This document shows, piece after piece, positions 25,224-35,150 of a stretch of 55,851 nucleotides of DNA; position 1 is the first letter of the stretch, and each line of letters starts with the position of its first letter. A program made the translations under genes and the position numbers. Under the pieces are notes generated by a model. That model searched no databases, was not told where the DNA came from, and saw nothing but the letters and a program-made list of their open reading frames with translations. This DNA is from Gracilibacillus suaedae (GTDB taxonomy: Bacteria; Bacillota; Bacilli; Bacillales; Amphibacillaceae). Location of the stretch: the NCBI RefSeq assembly GCF_017599345.1, contig NZ_JAGFVL010000009.1:1-55851 (forward strand), read 5' to 3'.

Positions 25224-27581
25224 ATGCTAAAAGGATGGAAAAGGGCAATTGGGATTGTATCGATCACCGCATTAGTTCTAGGGATGCCTGGTCCTGTTTT
25301 CGGTGCAAGTGACAGTAACAATGGTAAAGGTGTCGGCAATGGTCTATCAAAAGACAACGGTCGCAAATGGTCCGTTACTGAATCAGGTGATAATATCTAT
25401 GTTTCCAATAGAGACGGAGCTACATTAGGCTATTCAGCCAATTCCGGTGTGAAACATATTATCCGTCACGGATATGCCTTCAAAGATCTTAATCAAAATA
25501 ACAAACTTGATCCCTATGAAGACTGGCGACTAACAGTTGAAGAACGCGCAGAAGATTTAGCCTCAAAAATGTCCATAGAGCAGATTGCTGGTTTGATGTT
25601 ATACAGTTCTCATCAAAGCATTAACTCCGCAGAACTTACAGAAGGGCAGACAAGTTATATTACGAATGACAACCTCCGACACGTACTCATCACAAGTGTA
25701 GAAAGTCCCGAAACAGCCGCACAGTGGAACAATAATGCACAAGAACTAGCAGAAGGCTTAGGATTAGGTATTCCATTAAACAATAGCTCAGACCCACGTC
25801 ATGGATCAGATGCAAGTGCAGAGTATAATGCAGGAGCTGGCGGTGACATATCCATGTGGCCGGAGTCTATTGGATTAGCGGCAACTTTTGATCCCGAACT
25901 CGTTGAAAAATTTGGTGACATTGCATCTGAAGAATATCGTGCACTTGGTATCTCCACTGCTCTTTCACCACAAATAGATATCGCAACAGATCCACGCTGG
26001 TACCGATTCCCTGGTACATTTGGTGAAGATCCAATGCTGTCAGCAGACTTAGCTCGTGCCTATGCAGACGGATTTCAAACATCAAAAGCTCAAGACGAGA
26101 TTGAAAATGCATGGGGCTACAACAGTGTAAACACAATGGCAAAACATTGGCCCGGCGGCGGATCCGGTGAAGGTGGGCGTGACGCACACTATCCATTTGG
26201 AAAATATGCCGTCTATCCTGGTAACAACTTTGATGAACATCTTGTTCCATTTTTAGAAGGAGCATTTGATTTACGAGATGGAACAGACTCTGTTTCTGCA
26301 ATTATGCCTTATTATACAATCTCTTGGAATCAAGATCCAAAACATGGAGAAAACGTAGGGAATGCTTATAGTAAATATATGATTAGTGATCTCCTCCGCC
26401 AAAAATATAACTTCGATGGCGTTATCACGACCGACTGGGGTATTACAGATGATATCGGATATGAACTGGAGGATATGGAAAAATTCGGATACGGAAGCTC
26501 ATGGGGAGTAGAGCACTTATCGGTTCCTGAACGATTCTATAAAGTTATCATGAATGGAGTCGACCAATTTGGTGGTGTTGATGAATCAGAGGACATCCTT
26601 AAAGCTTATGAGCTTGGCGTAGAAGAGCATGGTGAAGTATTAATGCGCCAGCGTTTCGAAGAATCTGCTATTCGCTTATTAAAGAATGTCTTCCAAGTGG
26701 GATTATTTGAAAATCCTTATCTTAATGTAGAAGAAACAGGTGAAATTGTCGGAAATCCAGAATTTATGCAAGCAGGATTTGAAGCACAACTTAAATCAAT
26801 TGTAATGCTAAAAAACAAAGAAAATGTTCTACCAGTCCAATCTGAAAACAGTGACAGATTAACCGCATATGTACCTGAGCGCTGGCATCCCCCTGTTAAA
26901 TCACGTTTCGGTGGTGGCGTTACTCCTGGTTACTATGAAGTACCATTTAATATGGATGTAGTGGAACAGTATTACAATGTGACAACAGATCCAGAAGAGG
27001 CAGACTTTGCCCTTGTAGGGATCATGAGCCCTGACGGTGGCTTAGGATATTCTGTAGAAGATCGTAAAGACGGTGGCAATGGTTATTTACCAATCAGTTT
27101 ACAATACAGTGAATATACAGCAGAACACGCACGATCAGAAAGTGTTGCTGGAGGTCATCCGACAGAAGACTTTACAAATAGAACGTATCAAGACAAAACT
27201 GTAACAGCAGCTAACACCCAAGACCTTGACCTTGTCCTAAAGACAAAAGAACAAATGGGTGACAAACCAGTGGTTGTCTCTGTACAAACAAATAACCCAT
27301 TTGTAATTGGAGAATTTGAAGAACATGCAGATGTGATTTTAACTAATTTCGGCGTACAAGATCAGGCTTTGCTTGAAATTGTTTCAGGTGATGTGGAACC
27401 TTCAGGGCTGTTACCTTTTCAAATGCCAGCTGACATGAAAACGGTGGAAGAACAATTTGAAGATGTGCCACATGACATGGAAGTACATGTAGATTCGGCA
27501 GGAAATGCTTATGACTTTACATTTGGGTTGAACTGGGATGGTGTGATTTCAGATGAGCGCGTAGAAAGATACAATAAATAA
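25224..27581 (+). CDS. secreted GH3 beta-glucosidase-type glycosidase
   Basis: Exported enzyme of 785 residues and one of very few plus-strand genes. The signal peptide ends near residue 28 (VLGMPGPVFGA). An EF-hand-like acidic loop, DLNQNNKLDPYEDW, occurs at about 88-101. The GH3 N-terminal barrel (about 110-480) includes KHWPGGG and nucleophile D404 in FDGVITTDWG. The C-terminal GH3 domain (about 515-770) contains VMLKNKENVLP. It has AAGGAGG before the ATG. Conserved elements point to a glycosidase acting on beta-linked glucans or beta-glucosides outside the cell. The exact substrate is unknown. It stands alone between a cre box and a strong terminator, so it is likely subject to catabolite repression. 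Confidence 0.9.
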   Translation: MLKGWKRAIGIVSITALVLGMPGPVFGASDSNNGKGVGNGLSKDNGRKWSVTESGDNIYVSNRDGATLGYSANSGVKHIIRHGYAFKDLNQNNKLDPYEDWRLTVEERAEDLASKMSIEQIAGLMLYSSHQSINSAELTEGQTSYITNDNLRHVLITSVESPETAAQWNNNAQELAEGLGLGIPLNNSSDPRHGSDASAEYNAGAGGDISMWPESIGLAATFDPELVEKFGDIASEEYRALGISTALSPQIDIATDPRWYRFPGTFGEDPMLSADLARAYADGFQTSKAQDEIENAWGYNSVNTMAKHWPGGGSGEGGRDAHYPFGKYAVYPGNNFDEHLVPFLEGAFDLRDGTDSVSAIMPYYTISWNQDPKHGENVGNAYSKYMISDLLRQKYNFDGVITTDWGITDDIGYELEDMEKFGYGSSWGVEHLSVPERFYKVIMNGVDQFGGVDESEDILKAYELGVEEHGEVLMRQRFEESAIRLLKNVFQVGLFENPYLNVEETGEIVGNPEFMQAGFEAQLKSIVMLKNKENVLPVQSENSDRLTAYVPERWHPPVKSRFGGGVTPGYYEVPFNMDVVEQYYNVTTDPEEADFALVGIMSPDGGLGYSVEDRKDGGNGYLPISLQYSEYTAEHARSESVAGGHPTEDFTNRTYQDKTVTAANTQDLDLVLKTKEQMGDKPVVVSVQTNNPFVIGEFEEHADVILTNFGVQDQALLEIVSGDVEPSGLLPFQMPADMKTVEEQFEDVPHDMEVHVDSAGNAYDFTFGLNWDGVISDERVERYNK

Positions 27582-27585
27582 CTTC

Positions 27586-27621
27586 ACAAAAGCCACTCCT
27601 TGTAATGGGTGGCTTTTGTTT
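27586..27621 (+). terminator. rho-independent terminator of the GH3 gene
   Basis: ACAAAAGCCAC (27586-27596) pairs perfectly with GTGGCTTTTGT (27609-27619) across a 12-base loop and ends in a short T run, 5 bases after the stop codon. Confidence 0.88.
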
Positions 27622-27688
27622 CGGGATTTACTTTTGGTGATTTTTGAACTTTTTAAAAATTTATTTTGGATGGATCAATCGTTTCAGG

Positions 27689-27754
27689 TTAATACTGTTC
27701 TATAATTTTGTTAGCTAAATCTACGGAGTTAGGATCTCTTTTTAGTTTTCCCAT
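27689..27754 (-). pseudogene. N-terminal scrap of an IS256-like transposase
   Basis: A 21-codon frame with an AAAGGAG ribosome site starts MGKLKRDPNSVDLANKIIE and stops at TAA. It resembles the start of IS256-family transposases, which usually continue with a block near QPESVEDMQ. No downstream transposase sequence or terminal repeat is visible, so only a fragment remains. The resemblance is from memory of the family and is weak evidence. Confidence 0.35.
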
Positions 27755-27795
27755 TTAAAAAACTCCTTTAGCTTTATACTTTTATTCTAACAAAT

Positions 27796-27840
27796 TAAAA
27801 ACTGTGAGAGTAAGAAATCGTACGCATTTCTTACTCTCAC
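27796..27840 (-). terminator. strong terminator of the GntR/LacI-hybrid regulator gene
   Basis: GTGAGAGTAAGAAAT (27804-27818) and its perfect complement (27826-27840) form a 15-bp stem with a 7-base loop, followed on the minus strand by AGTTTTTAATTT. Confidence 0.88.
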
Positions 27841-27860
27841 ACTTCTCGCTTTTTGATTAG

Positions 27861-28970
27861 TTATAACTCCGAAGTGATGACATTAACATGTGGCTGAGTT
27901 GAATTTCCTTCATGGAAGGTAGCTTTGATCTCTTCTTTCTCAGATTCTAAGCCATTCTCTTGCATTTTTAATAGTTTTTGAACAGCTCGCCTGCCAATTT
28001 CTCCTTCATTCTGCTTTAAGTGTGTAAAACTCCACTCCATTGAGCCTAACGCTGGGCTGTCAAAGGAGAGTATCGAGATATCTTCAGGTACTTTTTTATC
28101 CAGCTGTTCCACTGCAATCTTCGCTAAGACGGCAATTTTATATTCTAAAGCCATTAATGCGGTTAAATCAGGGTTCTCTATTAAATATTGTTTAATCAAT
28201 TCAATATCTCTCTTTTCCGTAGTTGGAACTCTTTTGATGGTATCACACCAATACGCTTTATTTACACTAACCTCATTTTCCGCAAAGGCGCTTACAACAC
28301 CATTTAATCGTTCTTCTATCGTCGTAATTTCAAAATCCTCTGGAATAAGTATACCTATATGTTCATGACCAATATCAAATAAATATTTAATCCCTTTCTT
28401 AGCAGCATTAAAATTATCCGAAGATACAGACGGAGCAGCAATACCTTTAAAACTACGGTCAATTAATACAAATGGGAATTTATTCACAATCATTTTCATA
28501 ATTTCCAAACTATAATGCTCAGATTTTGCGGGAAATACAATCAGTCCATCGACACCAAATGCCAATAACTCTTTAATTGCTTTTTCTTCACGTTCTGGTA
28601 TACCATGTGAACGCTTCAACATAATGAAACATTTGCCATCTGCCTCTTCCTCGATCGCCTCAATAATCCCTGTACCATAGCTGTCAGCAAAATTGGGGAC
28701 AATCAAGCCAAATACTGGCTTTGTTTGATTTTTTTCTTCAATATGGTCCGATACTTGACTCGTATTCAAAACAAATGTCCCTTTTCCTCTTTGTCGATAT
28801 ACGAAACCTTCTTGAACCAACTTTTCTAGTGCCTTCTTACTAGTTATACGACTCACTGAAAACGCCTCTGCTATCTCTTTTTCAGAAGGTATCTTTTCAC
28901 CAGTTTTATATTTCAATGAAAGAATATCTTGTTTCAGAGATTCATACACTTGCTCATACAATGCTCTCAT
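27861..28970 (-). CDS. GntR/LacI-hybrid sugar regulator (AraR-like architecture)
   Basis: Regulator of about 369 residues. An N-terminal GntR winged helix (about 1-70, with FSVSRITSKKALEKLVQEG and YRQRGKGTFVL) is fused to a LacI/periplasmic-binding-protein-like sugar domain (about 85-350). This is the layout of AraR. The ATG at 28970 follows GAGGTG. It lies downstream of the importer/oxidoreductase operon at 29.1-35.0 kb and is the natural candidate to control it. I could not find an AraR-like operator in the operon promoter, so the target and inducer are inference. Confidence 0.88.
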   Translation of the reverse strand: MRALYEQVYESLKQDILSLKYKTGEKIPSEKEIAEAFSVSRITSKKALEKLVQEGFVYRQRGKGTFVLNTSQVSDHIEEKNQTKPVFGLIVPNFADSYGTGIIEAIEEEADGKCFIMLKRSHGIPEREEKAIKELLAFGVDGLIVFPAKSEHYSLEIMKMIVNKFPFVLIDRSFKGIAAPSVSSDNFNAAKKGIKYLFDIGHEHIGILIPEDFEITTIEERLNGVVSAFAENEVSVNKAYWCDTIKRVPTTEKRDIELIKQYLIENPDLTALMALEYKIAVLAKIAVEQLDKKVPEDISILSFDSPALGSMEWSFTHLKQNEGEIGRRAVQKLLKMQENGLESEKEEIKATFHEGNSTQPHVNVITSEL

Positions 28971-29066
28971 TTTTATCACCTCAAGATCAACGATGTATAC
29001 TCCATTAATATATTATTATAACAAAAAAAGAGGGCAGTCATAAATTATTCCTTTTTTTCCATAAGC

Positions 29067-29101
29067 AAAAGGTTAACTAGCTAGTAGCTAGTTAACCTTT
29101 T
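29067..29101 (-). terminator. terminator overlapping the yesL-like stop codon
   Basis: AAAAGGTTAACTAG and CTAGTTAACCTTTT form a perfect 14-bp stem (extendable to 17) whose 5' arm includes the TAG stop codon of the YesL-type gene. The right arm ends in TTTT. Confidence 0.82.
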
Positions 29102-29801
29102 CAGAAGTTATTGGTATTGTCTTCACCATTTTAGTAAAAAAGCGATAAAAACCATAAAACGCGATATAAGCTATGAGTGATCCAAGGAAAAACGGAATCA
29201 GAAATGTAGTTATTTGAAAGCTGCAATATATAACAATTAAGCTTATAATACCAATTATGAGTGTTAGCAATGGGTTAACAAAACATATTATGATAGCATT
29301 TTTTATGGCTTGAAATAGCTTCGTATGAACATGTACAGTCACAGAAAAGAAATGTAATGTAATGACGATTAGGAAAAAAACGATCAACATAAATACATAC
29401 ATAAAACTTTCATTTACATAATTTACAAAGAAGAAATAATCAACCACTAAAATAATCCAAAGAAAGGTAAAAATACTTCCTCCTAGCATACTTCTGACAT
29501 AATTAGCTTTCCAATTCGTTACAAAAAGCTTTAATATGCTCGTATCATCGTCTACGAACATGATCCTATGTCGTAGTACAGCAAACATAGCTGTAGTGGA
29601 TGGGAAAAACAATAATGGAACTAAAATAAGGATATATACGCAAAACGCCAATACTTCTATTTGATCGTCGACGACCAATAACATAAAAGCTAAATAAGCG
29701 ATAGGCATGTTAAATAAAAACCATAGCAAATTAGTGACAACTATCATCATTAACCAGTCGGTCACTTTATATACTTTTCCTGCTAGGCCATCTAGTTCCA
29801 T
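29088..29801 (-). CDS. YesL family (DUF624) membrane protein
   Basis: Integral membrane protein of 237 residues with about five hydrophobic segments; second YesL-type protein in the window. Its N terminus (LAGKVYKVTDWLM) and the FPSTTAMFAVLRH segment are characteristic of the family. It is the last gene of the binding protein-permease-permease-isomerase-oxidoreductase operon. Family members accompany sugar importers but their role is not established. Confidence 0.86.
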   Translation of the reverse strand: MELDGLAGKVYKVTDWLMMIVVTNLLWFLFNMPIAYLAFMLLVVDDQIEVLAFCVYILILVPLLFFPSTTAMFAVLRHRIMFVDDDTSILKLFVTNWKANYVRSMLGGSIFTFLWIILVVDYFFFVNYVNESFMYVFMLIVFFLIVITLHFFSVTVHVHTKLFQAIKNAIIICFVNPLLTLIIGIISLIVIYCSFQITTFLIPFFLGSLIAYIAFYGFYRFFTKMVKTIPITSEKVN

Positions 29802-29825
29802 GTTATCGCTCCTTTAGTCAATTAA

Positions 29826-30914
29826 TCAAATTTCTGGAATATGAATTTCTACCTCTCTTCCTAATTCTGACGATCGCAAGATGCCATCAATAATGGCTTG
29901 GTTGATCAAGATCTCTTCAGCAGGAATCGGTGCCGATTTTCCTTCTTTTACTGCCGTAACGAAATCACGTACCTTTTCTCTAAAAATATCAATAGTATGC
30001 TCCTTTACAGGAATGAATGTCTCTACATGATGATGATGAAGATCATGGAATAATTCAATGGATCCGATACCACCATCCCAAACACCACTCCACGGACCCT
30101 TACCGGCCGGTGTTAATTTCAAGCCGGCATCTGTTCCAAGAAATAAGGTTGGTCCTAAAGAATCCATATGCATGGCCCAGGAGATTTTGAAATTCAATAC
30201 TTTACCACCTTCTAGCCGAACCATCGCTACACCAAAGTCTTCTACTTCAAACTTATCAGCTTCAGGGTGATAAGCTGGATTCGTTCCAAATAAATTAGAG
30301 GTATAAGCCGATACCGTTAATGGCTTAGGATAATTTAATGCATTTAAGACTAAATCTAATGAATAACAACCAATATCCGCCATTGCTCCTGCTCCAGCTA
30401 ATTCTTTATTAATAAATGTTCCGCCTGGCATTCCTCTACGACGACCACCACCAGCTTGCATATAATAGATATCCCCTAGTTTGCCAGAATCGATTATTTC
30501 TTTAACCGCTATCATATTGGGATCATATCTTGGTTGGAACCCTACACTTAAAATTCTGTCATTATCTTTTGCTGCTTTTACCATATCAATACCTTGATCT
30601 AATGTTACAGCTAGTGGCTTTTCAACTAATACGTGCTTACCTGCATTCAACGCTTCAACTGAGGCAGAATGATGGGCTACATTTGGCGTACAAACGCTTA
30701 CAGCTTCAATATCTAACGCTAATAATTCTCTTACACTATCACATGCCACTGCACCTTCTATTCCAAGCTGATCAATAAAATTTTGTGCCTTACCTGGTAT
30801 AATATCTGCCACACCAATAATTTCTACATCTGGAAAACTTAAATAAGCTCTCGCATGAGCGGTTGCAATTCCACCGCTTCCAATAATTCCAATCTTCACT
30901 TTACTAGTCATCAT
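29826..30914 (-). CDS. Gfo/Idh/MocA-family NAD(P)-dependent oxidoreductase
   Basis: Soluble dehydrogenase of about 362 residues. The N-terminal Rossmann fold shows IGIIGSGGIATAHA. The catalytic-site signature EKPLAV with its lysine is present near residue 95, and the C-terminal alpha/beta domain follows. The ATG at 30914 is preceded by AAAGGAGCGTT. Members oxidise or reduce ring carbons of sugars and inositols. It lies between a TIM-barrel isomerase gene and the yesL-like gene in a sugar-import operon, so it probably modifies the imported sugar. Neither the sugar nor the position attacked can be deduced. Confidence 0.9.
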   Translation of the reverse strand: MMTSKVKIGIIGSGGIATAHARAYLSFPDVEIIGVADIIPGKAQNFIDQLGIEGAVACDSVRELLALDIEAVSVCTPNVAHHSASVEALNAGKHVLVEKPLAVTLDQGIDMVKAAKDNDRILSVGFQPRYDPNMIAVKEIIDSGKLGDIYYMQAGGGRRRGMPGGTFINKELAGAGAMADIGCYSLDLVLNALNYPKPLTVSAYTSNLFGTNPAYHPEADKFEVEDFGVAMVRLEGGKVLNFKISWAMHMDSLGPTLFLGTDAGLKLTPAGKGPWSGVWDGGIGSIELFHDLHHHHVETFIPVKEHTIDIFREKVRDFVTAVKEGKSAPIPAEEILINQAIIDGILRSSELGREVEIHIPEI

Positions 30915-30952
30915 AACGCTCCTTTTATGTCCATTCATTTAATAGCCATCAT

Positions 30953-31831
30953 TTATTTAAAATATCTCTCTAAATGTTCCTTCGATTTGATAATGCCTTG
31001 CTTTTCTAATGCAAGAGAACCCCAATACCGGTGATCTTCTAATTCGATACTTATCGGCCCTTTATAACCTATAGCTTCAAGACCTATAGCCACTTTCCCC
31101 CAGTCTACTTCTCCATGACCTGGTATCGTATATCTCCAAGACCCTTCCGAAAAGTCAATATTTGTTCCAAATGTTGCTGGTAAAACTCCGTATTCATATA
31201 ACTCTTGCTGTAATATTTCTGTATCTTTGCCGTGGCAGTAATTTATATGTTCACCGAATTCTGTTAATACCCTCATGTAATCTATCCCTAAGCGCACCAG
31301 ATGAGACGGATCAAAATTCAAACCAAAATGTTTTGAAGGAATCGAACGAAACATCACCCTTAGCATCTCAGGTGTACAACCAATTGTCGGATAGTGTGGA
31401 GCTGGACCCGGATACCCTTCTAAAGCAATATAGAGATCCTCTCTTTCTGCATGTGCAACAATTTCAGGGAACGTTTCTTTCCATAATTCAAAGCTTTTTG
31501 ACCTCGGCGTACTATTCTCCTCAGGAATCAAGCACATAAAAAGCACCTTTCCACCTAAAGCAGCGACCTCTGACATCTGTTCTTTTAAATCGGATACCGC
31601 CTGTTTCCTTTTATAACTGTCTAGACTTAATAATTTTGTGTTTCCCACTGCGCCTCGCCCATCAATGGAGCCTACTTGAAGCCCATAATTATCAAGCGTT
31701 TCTTTTATATCTTGATTCCATTCCGGAACATCCATCACTTCTAAACCAATACTCGCTCCCCAGTTAGCAGCATATTCCAGACCTTCTCCTCCAATATTCG
31801 GAGATAAACGCATACCAATTAAATAATCCAT
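30953..31831 (-). CDS. TIM-barrel sugar isomerase/epimerase (AP_endonuc_2 family)
   Basis: Protein of 292 residues with the xylose isomerase-like barrel fold. Potential metal ligands appear in order in ALEGYPGP (Glu), NFDPSHLVR (Asp, His), NYCHGKDTE (His) and ISIELEDHRYWG (Glu). Such enzymes epimerise or isomerise sugars or keto sugars and often act with Gfo/Idh/MocA dehydrogenases, as encoded next to it here. It lies 27 bases after the permease gene. The substrate is unknown. Confidence 0.88.
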   Translation of the reverse strand: MDYLIGMRLSPNIGGEGLEYAANWGASIGLEVMDVPEWNQDIKETLDNYGLQVGSIDGRGAVGNTKLLSLDSYKRKQAVSDLKEQMSEVAALGGKVLFMCLIPEENSTPRSKSFELWKETFPEIVAHAEREDLYIALEGYPGPAPHYPTIGCTPEMLRVMFRSIPSKHFGLNFDPSHLVRLGIDYMRVLTEFGEHINYCHGKDTEILQQELYEYGVLPATFGTNIDFSEGSWRYTIPGHGEVDWGKVAIGLEAIGYKGPISIELEDHRYWGSLALEKQGIIKSKEHLERYFK

Positions 31832-31858
31832 CTCGATAACCTCCTATTGAAAACTAAT

Positions 31859-32695
31859 TTATTTGATACCACTAAAGGTAATCCCTTGAATAAATGTCCG
31901 CTGCATAAAGAAAAATAGAATAATAATTGGTAATGTCATCATAGTGGACACAGCCATCATCAAGCCCCATTCCGTACCTTTTTGACTTTGGAATTGCTGT
32001 AACCCTAGTGACAACGTATATTGTGATTCATCTGTAAGATATAGTAGTGGTCCAATAAAGTCAGTCCACACATTCATAAACTGGAACAGCCCAATAGCCA
32101 ACACAGCTGGCTTAGCTAGAGGTAGCATGATTTGCCAATAAATTCTAAATTCACTTGCCCCATCAATTTTTGCTGCATCACGTAATGTGTTGGGTAATCC
32201 CATAAAAAATTGTCTCATTAAAAAAATGGAGAACGGTACACCGAAAAAGGCGGGCACAATTAATGGTAACGGTGTTCCTACCCAACCAATTTTATTAAAT
32301 AAGAGAAAAAGCGGGATCATCGTGACCTGCATCGGAATCATCATCACTGCTATAGTGATAATAAACATCGTATTACGACCTTTCCACTCTAGCTTAGCAA
32401 AGCTGTATGCTACGAGAGGACAGGATATGATAACCCCTATTGTACTGAACACTGTAATAATGGTTGTGTTAGATAAGTAGGTGAAGAACGGAATATATTC
32501 TGTTGCTTCCATATAGTTACTCCATTGAAATGGATTAGGTATAAAATCAGGTGGATACGTAAAGATTTGTGTAACTGGCTTCAATGATGTGGACACCATC
32601 CACAGGAACGGTACTAAGAAAAATGCCGAAGCAATTAATAAACCAAAGTGAGCAGAGATTCTCAAAAGATTCTTTTTGGCTTTTGGCTGCATCAC
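31859..32695 (-). CDS. ABC sugar importer permease, MalG type
   Basis: Permease of 278 residues with six hydrophobic segments and EAA loop DAAKIDGASEFRIY. The ribosome site AAGGAGG precedes tandem GTG and ATG starts; either fits. It follows its MalF-type partner by 15 bases. Part of the importer for the unidentified sugar processed by the downstream isomerase and oxidoreductase. Confidence 0.92.
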   Translation of the reverse strand: MMQPKAKKNLLRISAHFGLLIASAFFLVPFLWMVSTSLKPVTQIFTYPPDFIPNPFQWSNYMEATEYIPFFTYLSNTTIITVFSTIGVIISCPLVAYSFAKLEWKGRNTMFIITIAVMMIPMQVTMIPLFLLFNKIGWVGTPLPLIVPAFFGVPFSIFLMRQFFMGLPNTLRDAAKIDGASEFRIYWQIMLPLAKPAVLAIGLFQFMNVWTDFIGPLLYLTDESQYTLSLGLQQFQSQKGTEWGLMMAVSTMMTLPIIILFFFMQRTFIQGITFSGIK

Positions 32696-32710
32696 TAGCC
32701 ACCTCCTTTT

Positions 32711-33661
32711 TTATTTCCCTTGGTAATGCACCCAACGTTTGGACGAACGGAAAATAATTGCTGTTAAAAGCATGATAACGATAAACAAAATCCAGGCCAT
32801 CGCCGAGGCATAGCCCATTTTAAAATACTTAAAGGCATTGTCATACAAATACATGACATAAAAGGTTAGTGAGTTATCAGGCGTTCCTTGCCCTTGCGTC
32901 ATCGTGTATGGCAAGGTAAATTGCTGGAACGCACCAATAGCTCCCATTACCAAATTGAAGAAAATTACCGGGGTTAATAATGGCAATGTGACTTTGAACG
33001 TTTTCTGCAGCCAGCTAGCACCATCCACATCAGCCGCTTCATATAATTCCTGCGGGATATCTCCGAGCCCTGCTAAATAAATAATCACAGGCTGTCCAAT
33101 TGCCCATAAAGACATTAAAATTAAGGACGGCTTTGACCATGTCACACTTCCTAACCAGTTAGGACCCGTAATGCCAATTGCATCTAATACACCATTTACT
33201 AGTCCAAAGCCTGGATTTAGTAGCCACATCCACAATACCGCTAATGCGACGTGAGGTACTAAGGTTGGTAGAAAAAAAATAGTACGATAGACGGCCATCC
33301 CTTTCACTCTCATATTCAACATCATCGCTAACGCAACCCCAATAATAATACTTAAAGGAACAAAGAAAACGGCAAAATAAACCGTATTATAAATAGATTT
33401 CCAAAATAGACCATCACTCATTAATTGCTGATAATTTCCTAAACCGACGAATTCACCTGGGCTTAATATACTGTATGTAGTAAAGCTAAAATAAATAGAA
33501 GAGAAGAGTGGAAACGCATAAAATAGTATTAAACCGATTACCCATGGCGAAGCAAATAACCAACCCGTAACGGATGAGCCACTTATTTTAGACTTCTTCC
33601 TAATGGGAACTTCCATGCTTTCCTGTATTAAAGGCTGATCAGAGTCTCCCTTTATCTTCAT
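32711..33661 (-). CDS. ABC sugar importer permease, MalF type
   Basis: Permease of 316 residues. A polar N-terminal segment of about 30 residues precedes the first membrane span. The EAA loop is EAADVDGASWLQKT. It is the second gene of the operon, between the binding lipoprotein and the MalG-type permease. Confidence 0.92.
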   Translation of the reverse strand: MKIKGDSDQPLIQESMEVPIRKKSKISGSSVTGWLFASPWVIGLILFYAFPLFSSIYFSFTTYSILSPGEFVGLGNYQQLMSDGLFWKSIYNTVYFAVFFVPLSIIIGVALAMMLNMRVKGMAVYRTIFFLPTLVPHVALAVLWMWLLNPGFGLVNGVLDAIGITGPNWLGSVTWSKPSLILMSLWAIGQPVIIYLAGLGDIPQELYEAADVDGASWLQKTFKVTLPLLTPVIFFNLVMGAIGAFQQFTLPYTMTQGQGTPDNSLTFYVMYLYDNAFKYFKMGYASAMAWILFIVIMLLTAIIFRSSKRWVHYQGK

Positions 33662-33716
33662 TTAGATACCTCCCTTTTAAGAGGTAAAGGAGAAGTGTTA
33701 TCTTCTCCTTTACTGA

Positions 33717-35009
33717 CTATTCTCCCAAAGCTTCTGTAACTTGCTGAGTTACTTTCTCTAAATTCTCTTTTGGTGTGCCATTCCCACGAGTGGAAGCCTC
33801 CACTGCATCCGCTAGTGCATTCCAATACAGTGAGCCTTCTGTCATTACTGGCCGTGAATTAGATTCAGGCAATATATTAATGAATTCAGAAAATATTGGA
33901 TCCTCGTCATATCCTAATGATTCATTTACTGATTCAATTACCGAGAAGTCTCTACTTGTTTCGCTAAAAATCCTCTGCCCTTCCTCACTACCAAAGAATT
34001 TCAAGAATTCCCATGCCCCCTCTTGATTGTTAGCCCCTTTAGGGATAACTACAGACCAGCCACCAGACCAAGTTTTAAAATTATCACCAGTAGGAGTTGG
34101 GATTGGCGACACACCATAGTTTAAGTCAGGAGCAAATTTCTCTAAAGCTGCTACACCGAAGTTACCATCTATTTTCATACTAATCTGACCTGATACAAAT
34201 GGATCCATTGCACCCGAACCTTGAGAATCTGTGAAACCAGCAATATCTTCCACGCCATATTCTTGGCCAAACTCCGTTATCCACTCAAGCGCTTCCACAT
34301 TCTTAGGATCATCAGCGGTTACTTCTCCTGTCTCTATATCATAGAAATCTCCACCAAATGACCAACCCCAACCATAGAACCATCCTTGGCCAAACCAAGG
34401 AATAAAACCAATTCTTTCAAAGCGATTTCCATCTTTAATCGTTAATTTCTCCGCTGCTTCTTCCAACTCCTCAATTGTTGCAGGAGGATTTTCTGGATCT
34501 AAACCTACTTCTTCGAAATGATCTTTATTATAGAAAAGCAACCGTGAATCCGTCGTCGTTGGAATCCCATATAAATCTCCTTCATAACTAACCTCTTCCC
34601 AAGCAAAATCATAATAATTATCTTGACTTATTCCATCTTCTTCTGCCATCTCTGTTAAGGGCTCGAGAGAACCTTGTGCAGCCCATGCAGCTACTTCAAA
34701 TCTGTCAAAATAGGCAACATCAGGAGGGTTTCCACCGGCAATAGCTGTTAATAATTTTTCATTTTGCCCCTCACCCTGATTTGCTACATAAGTTGCTTCA
34801 ATATTGATATCTGGATTTGCTTCTTCAAACGCTTCTATCACATACTCTACTGCTTCCCCAGAGGTGTCTGTCATAGAATGCCAGAATTGGACAGTATTTT
34901 CACCACCAGTATCCCCGCCGCTTTCTTCATCTGAGGAACAAGCAGCCAAAACCAAAACTATCGCTAAACAGAAACCAACCATTGACTTATGAAAGATAGA
35001 ATTGCTCAT
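33717..35009 (-). CDS. solute-binding lipoprotein of the third importer
   Basis: Family 1 binding protein of 430 residues. The N-terminal signal ends in lipobox LAAC with C24 as lipid site, followed by an acidic Ser/Asp/Glu/Gly linker. It is the first gene of an operon that continues with two permeases, an isomerase, a Gfo/Idh/MocA oxidoreductase and a YesL protein. Its promoter has a perfect cre. No glycosidase is encoded in this operon, so the ligand may be a monosaccharide, a polyol or a glycoside opened by the oxidoreductase; this is inference. Confidence 0.92.
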   Translation of the reverse strand: MSNSIFHKSMVGFCLAIVLVLAACSSDEESGGDTGGENTVQFWHSMTDTSGEAVEYVIEAFEEANPDINIEATYVANQGEGQNEKLLTAIAGGNPPDVAYFDRFEVAAWAAQGSLEPLTEMAEEDGISQDNYYDFAWEEVSYEGDLYGIPTTTDSRLLFYNKDHFEEVGLDPENPPATIEELEEAAEKLTIKDGNRFERIGFIPWFGQGWFYGWGWSFGGDFYDIETGEVTADDPKNVEALEWITEFGQEYGVEDIAGFTDSQGSGAMDPFVSGQISMKIDGNFGVAALEKFAPDLNYGVSPIPTPTGDNFKTWSGGWSVVIPKGANNQEGAWEFLKFFGSEEGQRIFSETSRDFSVIESVNESLGYDEDPIFSEFINILPESNSRPVMTEGSLYWNALADAVEASTRGNGTPKENLEKVTQQVTEALGE

Positions 35010-35133
35010 TGTTACCTCCCCTTACTTTTTAGAATTTTAAAAGAAAATAAAAACCATTTCCCTCCTTATCATTTATCTGATGGTAATAGTATTGAACTCA
35101 CCAAAGTTGTTATATCTTTAATCACACACTTGA

Positions 35134-35147
35134 TGTAAACGTTATCA
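35134..35147. promoter_or_regulatory. perfect cre box downstream of the third importer promoter
   Basis: TGTAAACGTTATCA fits every position of the CcpA consensus TGWAANCGNTNWCA. It starts a few bases after the -10 box, where CcpA would block initiation or elongation. Confidence 0.85.
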
Positions 35148-35150
35148 TTA

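Noticed and set aside
25867-26301. minus-strand frame of 144 codons
   Set aside because: Lies wholly inside the GH3 gene in the opposite strand; product is His/Gln-rich and has no ribosome site.
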